Positions 58,883 through 64,000 of a DNA stretch of 64,000 nt are shown here, one piece after another (position 1 is the stretch's first letter; each line of letters opens with the position of its first letter). The position numbers and the translations under genes are program-made. The notes below the pieces were generated by a model that ran no database searches, was not told where the DNA came from, and was given only the letters and a program-made list of their open reading frames with translations. The stretch is from the NCBI RefSeq assembly GCF_005877055.1, contig NZ_CP039424.1, positions 2,976,001 to 3,040,000 on the forward strand. Direction: 5' to 3'. Source of the DNA: Citricoccus sp. SGAir0253 (GTDB taxonomy: Bacteria > Actinomycetota > Actinomycetes > Actinomycetales > Micrococcaceae).

Positions 58883-60381
58883 CCCCGCAGCCTCACGTTG
58901 ACCTGCTTGACCTGGGTGAAGCCCTCCAGCATGCCCTCGAGGGACACCTCGCGGCCCATCCCGGACTGCTTGTAGCCGCCGTAGGACTGGCCCACCACCT
59001 GCCCGCCGCCCTGGTTGACCTGCACCCAGCCGGCCTCGAGGCGGTGGGCGGTGTCCAGGGCGGCGTCCAGGTCGTGCGTCCAGACATAGGCGGCCAGGCC
59101 GTAGTGGGAGTCGTTGGCCATCCGCACCACCTCGTCGACGTCCTTCCACTTGATGGCCACCAGCACGGGCCCGAAGATCTCCTCCTGGGAGAGCCGGAAG
59201 TCGTTGCGGGCCCCGCCGAAGATGGTGGGCAGGTGGTAGTAGCCCTCGGTGAGGGGACCCTCGGCGGGGACCTCGCCGCCGAGCACCGTGGTCAGGTCCG
59301 GGTGGTTCCGGCCCTCCTCGAGGTAGCCGCTGATCTGGTCGAACTGGGACTGGTTGATGACCGAGCCCATGTCCGAGGCCTCGTCGAGCGGGTCTCCGAC
59401 CACGAGGGCGCCGAGCCGGGCGGAGAGCCGCTGGAGCATCTCGTCGTAGACGTCCTCGTGCAGGAACAGCCGCGACCCGGCGGTGCAGGACTGGCCCTGG
59501 CGGGTGAACCGGGAGGACAGCAGCAGCCCGTCGAGGATCCCCTCGTCCTCCACCGCGTCCGGGAACACGATGGACGGGTTCTTCCCGCCCAGCTCCAGGG
59601 ACAGGTGCGCCAGCCGCTCGGAGGCCTGCGCGGCCACGCCGCGGCCCACCTCGGTGGAGCCGGTGAAGGACACCTTGTCCACGCCCGGGTGGGTGGCCAG
59701 GGCGGTGCCGATCACCGAGCCGCGCCCGGTCAGGGAGTTCACGACGCCGGCCGGCACGTGCCGCTGGCACAGCTGGGCCAGGTACTGGATGGTCAGCGGC
59801 GCGTCGTCCGCGGCCTTGAGGATCACCGTGTTCCCGGCCGCGAGGGCGGCGGGAACCTTGAAGGCGGCGATCATCAGCGGGGAGTTCCACGGCAGGATGC
59901 ATGCCACCACGCCCAGCGGCTCGCGGCGCGTGTACTGCAGCTGCCGATCCCCCGCGGGCAGGGTCACGCCCTTCGCCTCGCCGGCGACCCCGGCGAAGTA
60001 GCGGAAGAGCGAGACGAGCGTGGCGACCTCCGGACGCGCCTGGGTGCGCAGGGCGTTGCCGGTGTCCAGGGCGGTGAGCCGGGCGAACTTCTCGGCCTCG
60101 GCCTCGATGTCGTCGGCGATCGCCAGCAGCGCCCGGGAGCGCTCCGTGAAGTGCAGGGCGCGCCACGCGGGGAACGCCGCGCGGGCCGCGCGCACGGCGC
60201 GCTCCACGTCCTCGGGGCCGGCGGCGGGCACGCGCGCGATCGCCTCGCCCCGGCGGGCCGGGTTCAGCACGTCGCGCCACTGCCCCGTGGCCGACTCCAC
60301 GGCGTGGCCGTCGATCCACAGCGCCTGCTCGACGCCGGCCAGGATCTCCTGGGCCCGGGTGTCCGGGGTGGTCTGGGTCAT
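58879..60381 (-). CDS. NAD(P)-dependent aldehyde dehydrogenase
   Basis: A 500-residue enzyme with ILPWNSPLMIAAFKV (about 160-174), FTGSTEVGRGVAAQ (about 230-243), Glu in LELGGKNPS (about 258), catalytic Cys in GQSCTAGSRLF (about 293) and C-terminal GGYKQSGMGREVS. The Cys context is that of non-acylating aldehyde dehydrogenases (betaine- or aromatic-aldehyde type), not the CoA-acylating methylmalonate-semialdehyde enzyme MmsA, although it sits in a valine-type operon. It follows the enoyl-CoA hydratase by about 80 bases. Substrate uncertain. Confidence 0.85.
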   Translation of the reverse strand: MTQTTPDTRAQEILAGVEQALWIDGHAVESATGQWRDVLNPARRGEAIARVPAAGPEDVERAVRAARAAFPAWRALHFTERSRALLAIADDIEAEAEKFARLTALDTGNALRTQARPEVATLVSLFRYFAGVAGEAKGVTLPAGDRQLQYTRREPLGVVACILPWNSPLMIAAFKVPAALAAGNTVILKAADDAPLTIQYLAQLCQRHVPAGVVNSLTGRGSVIGTALATHPGVDKVSFTGSTEVGRGVAAQASERLAHLSLELGGKNPSIVFPDAVEDEGILDGLLLSSRFTRQGQSCTAGSRLFLHEDVYDEMLQRLSARLGALVVGDPLDEASDMGSVINQSQFDQISGYLEEGRNHPDLTTVLGGEVPAEGPLTEGYYHLPTIFGGARNDFRLSQEEIFGPVLVAIKWKDVDEVVRMANDSHYGLAAYVWTHDLDAALDTAHRLEAGWVQVNQGGGQVVGQSYGGYKQSGMGREVSLEGMLEGFTQVKQVNVRLRG

Positions 60382-60463
60382 GGTGTCCTTCTCTCGGGTG
60401 TGGCTCGGGGGTGCCTCGGGTCTGGCCCGGTCGTGGCTCGGGGGCCGGGGGTCGGGGCGCGGT

Positions 60464-61282
60464 TCAGCGGTGGGCGAAGGAGGCCGGGCGCTTCTCGACG
60501 AAGGCGGCCATCCCCTCCTTCTGGTCCTCGGTGGCGAAGCAGGCGTGGTTCATCCGGCGCTCGTGGAGCAGCCCCTCGCGCAGGGAGGACTCGTAGGAGC
60601 GGTTGACCGCCTCCTTGGCGATCATCGCGATCGGCTTGGACATCCCGGCAATGGTGGCCGCCAGCTCCGCCACCTCGCGCTGGAGGTCGGCCACCGGCAC
60701 CACGCGGGCCACCAGCCCCGCCCGTTCGGCCTCCGCGGCGTCCATGGTCCGGCCGGTGAGCACCATCTCCATGGCCTTGGACTTCCCGATCGCCCGGGTC
60801 AGCCGCTGGGACCCGCCCATGCCCGGGATGATGCCGAGCTTGATCTCCGGCTGGCCGAACCTCGCGTTGTCCGCCGCGATGATGAGGTCCGCGATCATCG
60901 CCAGCTCGCAGCCACCGCCGAGGGCGTGGCCGGCCACGGCGGCGATCACCGGCGTGCGCACCGCGACGAGCCGGTCCCACGCGCCGAAGAGGTCCGCGGC
61001 GTAGACGTCCGCGAAGGAGTGCGTGGCCATCTCCTTGATGTCCGCGCCGGCCGCGAAGGCCTTCTCGGAGCCGGTGATGACGATGGCCCCGATCCCCGGG
61101 TCCGCGTCGAACCGCTCGGCGGCGTCCAGCAGCTCCTCGGTGAGCCGCAGGTTCAGGGCGTTGAGGGCCTTCGGCCGGTTGAGGGTGATCGTGGCGACCC
61201 GGCCCTCGGTGCTCGTCAGGATGGTCTCGTAGTCGGTCGTGTGCATGGTGGTCCCGTTCCTCGCGTCGGTCGTGGCGGTCAT
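60464..61282 (-). CDS. Short-chain enoyl-CoA hydratase
   Basis: A 272-residue crotonase with both catalytic Glu residues, in [18 protein letters not shown] and [20 protein letters not shown], and [10 protein letters not shown] in the oxyanion hole. It hydrates short enoyl-CoAs such as methacrylyl-CoA or crotonyl-CoA. ATG 61282 overlaps the stop of the dehydrogenase (ATGA) and is preferred; ATG 61246 ([10 protein letters not shown]), with GAGGAACGGGA upstream, is a good alternative and gives the usual family length. Confidence 0.88.
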   Translation of the reverse strand: MTATTDARNGTTMHTTDYETILTSTEGRVATITLNRPKALNALNLRLTEELLDAAERFDADPGIGAIVITGSEKAFAAGADIKEMATHSFADVYAADLFGAWDRLVAVRTPVIAAVAGHALGGGCELAMIADLIIAADNARFGQPEIKLGIIPGMGGSQRLTRAIGKSKAMEMVLTGRTMDAAEAERAGLVARVVPVADLQREVAELAATIAGMSKPIAMIAKEAVNRSYESSLREGLLHERRMNHACFATEDQKEGMAAFVEKRPASFAHR

Positions 61283-62346
61283 TGCTCGGCTCCCGTGCCG
61301 GTCCCGGTGCCGGTCCCGGTGTCGGTCCCGGCGTCGGCCCCGGACGCGGTGCCGGTCCCCGCCTCGGTCTCGAGGGCGGAGTGCTCGCGGATCTGCTCGA
61401 TGATGGCGGAGAAGTCCCGGTCGGCCCCCTCGCCGGCGGCGAAGGCGGCGTAGATCCGCTCGGCCAGCAGCCCGATCCGGCTCTCGGTGCCGGTGGCCTC
61501 GATGGCGTGGCGGGCCAGCCCGAGGTCCTTCGCCATGAGGGCCCCGGCGAAGCCCGGCCGGTAGTCCCGGTTGGCCGGGGACGTGGGCACCGGGCCCGGC
61601 ACGGGGCAGTTGGTGGTCAGCGCCCAGCACTGCCCGGAGGCCGTGGAGGCCACGTCGAACAGCGCCTGGTTGCTCAGGCCCAGCCGCTCGCCCAGCACGA
61701 AGGCCTCGGACACGGCGATCATGGAGGCCCCCAGGATCAGGTTGTTGCAGACCTTCGCGGCCTGCCCGGCCCCGGCGTCCCCGCAGTGCACGATCCGCCG
61801 GCCGACCACCTCGAGCACGGGCAGGGCCTCGGCGTAGTCCTCGGCGGAGCCGCCGACCATCATCGTCAGCGTCCCGGCCTCGGCCCCCACCACCCCGCCG
61901 GAGACCGGCGCGTCGAGGCTGCGGTGCCCGGCCGCCGTCGCGAGCTCGTGCGCCCGGCGGGCGTCCTCGACCGAGATGGTGGAGCAGTCCATGAACAGGG
62001 TGTCCGGGGCCGCAGCCTCCAGCAGCCCGGGCACCGCGAGGGCTTCCCCGTCCCCGGGGGTGCCCTGGTAGGCGACCAGCACGTGGCGGCCGGCCGGCAG
62101 CATGGTGATGACCAGTGCGGCGCCCTGCACGGCCTCCGGGCCGGAGCCGGCGATCTCCACGCCGGCGGCCCGGGCGGTCTCGAGCGCCTCGGGCACGAGG
62201 TCGAAGCCGCGCACGCGGTAGCCGGCCGCCACCAGGTTGGCGGCCATCGGGGCGCCCATGTGGCCCAGGCCGATGAAGGCCACCTGCGGCAGCGCGGCGG
62301 GGGCGGTGGTCTCGGGGACCGTGGGGGTCCCGGGGGTCTCGGTCAT
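61279..62346 (-). CDS. mmsB: 3-hydroxyisobutyrate dehydrogenase
   Basis: A 355-residue beta-hydroxyacid dehydrogenase: NAD motif [16 protein letters not shown] (24-39), [11 protein letters not shown] (near 119), [16 protein letters not shown] (near 144) and catalytic Lys in [15 protein letters not shown] (near 195). It oxidises 3-hydroxyisobutyrate in valine breakdown. It follows the 3-hydroxyisobutyryl-CoA hydrolase with an ATGA overlap, the correct reaction order. The last 25 residues are a Thr/Gly/Ala repeat (TGTGTGTGTG-type) not expected in the family, encoded by repeats of a GGTGCCGGTCCC-like unit near 61295-61350. Confidence 0.9.
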   Translation of the reverse strand: MTETPGTPTVPETTAPAALPQVAFIGLGHMGAPMAANLVAAGYRVRGFDLVPEALETARAAGVEIAGSGPEAVQGAALVITMLPAGRHVLVAYQGTPGDGEALAVPGLLEAAAPDTLFMDCSTISVEDARRAHELATAAGHRSLDAPVSGGVVGAEAGTLTMMVGGSAEDYAEALPVLEVVGRRIVHCGDAGAGQAAKVCNNLILGASMIAVSEAFVLGERLGLSNQALFDVASTASGQCWALTTNCPVPGPVPTSPANRDYRPGFAGALMAKDLGLARHAIEATGTESRIGLLAERIYAAFAAGEGADRDFSAIIEQIREHSALETEAGTGTASGADAGTDTGTGTGTGTGAEQ

Positions 62347-63434
62347 GACAGGGCCTCCTCGACGGCCTCGGTGCGGGACGGGTGGGGTGCGGCGAAGACG
62401 GCGGCGACGTCGGCGTCCCGCACGTCCTCGAGCGCGGCCGGGTCCCAGTGGGGATCGCGGTCCTTGTCCACGAGCTGGGCGCGGATGCCCTCGCTCATGT
62501 CCGCGCTGCGGATCAGGTGGTGGGCCACCGTGCGGTCCTGGTCCAGCACCTCGTGCACCGAGCGCATCCGACCGGCCCGGCGCACGAGCTCGAGGGTGAC
62601 CTTGACCGACGTCGGCGACTTGGCCCGGATGTGCGCGGCGGCCTCGGCGGCGGCCGGGTCGCCGTCGGCCTCCAGGGCGGCGACGATCTCCTCCGCCGTG
62701 CCGGCCCGGTAGCACGCCTCGATCCACCGACGATGGGCCAGCAGGGGCGCGGCGGGCGGGTCGGTGGCGACGGCGGCGATCGCCGCGTCCGCCTCGAGCG
62801 TCTCCAGCGCGGCGGCCAGCTCCGGCAGCCGCCCGGCGGGGACGTGGTGGTCCGCGAAGCCCAGCGCCACGGCGTCCGCACCGGTGACGTGCTGGGACGT
62901 CAGCGCCATGTGCAGGCCGAAGCCGTCCGCGCGGGACAGCAGCCAGGACCCGCCGACGTCCGGGAAGAAGCCGATTCCGGTCTCCGGCATGCCGAGCCGG
63001 GTGCGCTCGGTGACGACCCGGTGGGAGCCGTGGGCGGAGATCCCCACGCCGCCGCCCAGGACGATGCCGTCCATGAACGCCACGAACGGCTTGGGGAAGT
63101 CCGCGATCTCCCCGTTCATCGTGTACTCGACGTCGAAGAACGCGTCCGCGTCCTCCGGGTGGCCCTCGGCCACCGTGCGGTGCAGGTTGACGATGTCCCC
63201 GCCGGCGCACAGCCCCCGTTCCCCGGCGCCCGTGACGAGGACCGTGCGCACGCCGTCGTCCTCGCGCCACCGCGCCAGCGCCTCCCGGACGGTGTCCACC
63301 ATGCCGGGGGTGAGCGCGTTGAGCGCCCGCGGGCGGTTCAGGACGAGGTGGCCCAGGCGCCCGGCGCGCCGGACGATCACCTCGGGCCCGTCCGCGGGGT
63401 CCGCGGCCGGCGTCGTGCTCGGTTCGGTGCTCAT
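62343..63434 (-). CDS. 3-hydroxyisobutyryl-CoA hydrolase
   Basis: A 363-residue crotonase-fold hydrolase: [17 protein letters not shown] (near 75), [21 protein letters not shown] (about 123-143), [20 protein letters not shown] (about 149-168), and the C-terminal extension ([32 protein letters not shown]) that distinguishes HIBCH from hydratases. It releases 3-hydroxyisobutyrate from its CoA ester in valine degradation. ATG 63434 has GGAAGGGAATCC upstream, 40 bases after the acyl-CoA dehydrogenase stop. Confidence 0.9.
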   Translation of the reverse strand: MSTEPSTTPAADPADGPEVIVRRAGRLGHLVLNRPRALNALTPGMVDTVREALARWREDDGVRTVLVTGAGERGLCAGGDIVNLHRTVAEGHPEDADAFFDVEYTMNGEIADFPKPFVAFMDGIVLGGGVGISAHGSHRVVTERTRLGMPETGIGFFPDVGGSWLLSRADGFGLHMALTSQHVTGADAVALGFADHHVPAGRLPELAAALETLEADAAIAAVATDPPAAPLLAHRRWIEACYRAGTAEEIVAALEADGDPAAAEAAAHIRAKSPTSVKVTLELVRRAGRMRSVHEVLDQDRTVAHHLIRSADMSEGIRAQLVDKDRDPHWDPAALEDVRDADVAAVFAAPHPSRTEAVEEALS

Positions 63435-63474
63435 GGATTCCCTTCCGCTCTCGGGGCCGGGCGGCCCCCGGATG

Positions 63475-64000
63475 TCAGGCGTCGACGAGCATGCGGCCGA
63501 CGATCAGCCGCATGATCTCGTTGGAGCCCTCGAGGATCTGGTGGACCCGCAGGTCCCGGACGAGCTTCTCCACCCCGTACTCGTGGAGGTAGCCGTAGCC
63601 GCCGTGCAGCTGCAGGGCGGCGTTGGCCACCTCGAAGCCGGCGTCCGTGGCCACCCTCTTGGCCATGGCGCACAGCCGGACCCGGTCCGGGTCCTGGCGG
63701 TCCAGGGCGTCCGCCGCCCGCATCAGCAGGGTGCGGGCCGCCTCGAGGCGCATGTCCATGTCCGCCAGGTCGAAGACGAGGGCCTGCTTGGTGGTCAGGG
63801 GGGCGCCGAAGGCCGTGCGCTCCTTGAGGTAGGCGGTCGCCTTCTCCAGCGCCGCCTGGCCGCCGCCGAGCGAGCACGCCCCGATGTTGATGCGCCCGCC
63901 GTTCAGGCCCTTCATGGCGATGTGGAACCCGTCCCCCTCCTCGCCGAGCCGGTGGGCCACCGGGACCCGGGCGTCCTCGAGGATGACCTGGCGCGTGGGC
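63475..64000 (-). CDS. Acyl-CoA dehydrogenase, probable isobutyryl-CoA dehydrogenase (5' end beyond window)
   Basis: Only the C-terminal 174 residues lie in the window; the frame is open to base 64000 (RQVILEDARVPVAHRLGEEGDGF), so the start is outside. Visible acyl-CoA dehydrogenase features are NGGRINIGACSLGGGQAALEKA, YLKERTAFGAPL, the FAD-contact LQLHGGYGYLHEYGVEK and the catalytic Glu region HQILEGSNEIM. As first visible gene of the valine-type operon it is probably the isobutyryl-CoA dehydrogenase. A GTG at 63960 is internal. Confidence 0.87.
   Translation of the reverse strand, partial: PTRQVILEDARVPVAHRLGEEGDGFHIAMKGLNGGRINIGACSLGGGQAALEKATAYLKERTAFGAPLTTKQALVFDLADMDMRLEAARTLLMRAADALDRQDPDRVRLCAMAKRVATDAGFEVANAALQLHGGYGYLHEYGVEKLVRDLRVHQILEGSNEIMRLIVGRMLVDA

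Noticed and set aside
61295-61350. CRISPR or mobile-element repeat
   Set aside because: It is a short tandem repeat within coding sequence with no spacers and no nearby cas or transposase gene.
1-64000. tRNA, rRNA, IS elements, phage genes or antiphage systems
   Set aside because: I looked for conserved RNA stems, transposase and integrase motifs and nuclease/ATPase defence genes and saw none.

Overview
This 64 kb window is chromosomal DNA from a high-GC actinobacterium. Third codon positions are almost always G or C, neighbouring genes commonly overlap by ATGA or GTGA, and Shine-Dalgarno sites are strong. The gene set (ectoine synthesis, phenylacetate catabolism, a hydroxamate-type siderophore locus with an IdeR/DmdR iron box, CarD, RamB- and Lrp-type regulators) fits the Micrococcaceae or a relative. 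That placement is inference; there is no rRNA gene to confirm it. No tRNA, IS element, CRISPR array or prophage was seen.

Layout. 1-10 kb holds a partial gene of unknown function, a RamB-type regulator, a ZIP transporter, a small membrane protein plus sodium:solute symporter, a GlcD-type FAD oxidase, a secreted tannase-family esterase facing a secreted DUF3237 protein, and a UspA protein. 10-15 kb holds a branched-chain 2-oxoacid dehydrogenase operon (E1alpha, E1beta, E2) divergent from an Lrp/AsnC regulator. 15-34.6 kb is a phenylacetate (paa) locus: paaABCDE, paaI, paaK, a TetR regulator, paaZ, and a 3-hydroxyacyl-CoA dehydrogenase / enoyl-CoA hydratase / thiolase operon. Four copies of one TetR-type operator lie upstream of its transcription units. 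A three-gene siderophore operon (decarboxylase, N-hydroxylase, acyltransferase-synthetase fusion) sits inside it, between paaZ and the beta-oxidation genes.

34.7-51.8 kb is the most unusual part. It encodes a clear ectoine hydrolase (DoeA/EutD), a class I/II aminotransferase, an M20 deacylase, an MHS-type transporter, an amidase, a GntR/FCD regulator, a semialdehyde dehydrogenase, a large FAD/Fe-S oxidoreductase, a class III aminotransferase, a D-2-hydroxyacid dehydrogenase, a DUF3830 protein and two divergent maleate-isomerase/EutA-like proteins. Every transcription unit in this block has one copy (or shares one) of a palindrome with core ATTGT-N2-ACAAT, which defines a local GntR regulon. 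The block abuts the ectoine biosynthesis genes (51.9-54.3 kb), where ectA and ectB form one uninterrupted reading frame. Synthesis and breakdown of the same compatible solute are therefore side by side, and the breakdown set contains members that the described doe/eut clusters do not.

54.6-64 kb holds a hotdog thioesterase, CarD, and a long minus-strand operon of valine/short acyl-CoA catabolism: acyl-CoA dehydrogenase (cut by the window end), 3-hydroxyisobutyryl-CoA hydrolase, 3-hydroxyisobutyrate dehydrogenase, enoyl-CoA hydratase, aldehyde dehydrogenase, CaiB-type CoA transferase, a second enoyl-CoA hydratase, and a MarR regulator last. With the branched-chain dehydrogenase at 10-14 kb, the window covers much of the route from branched-chain oxoacids to central metabolism.
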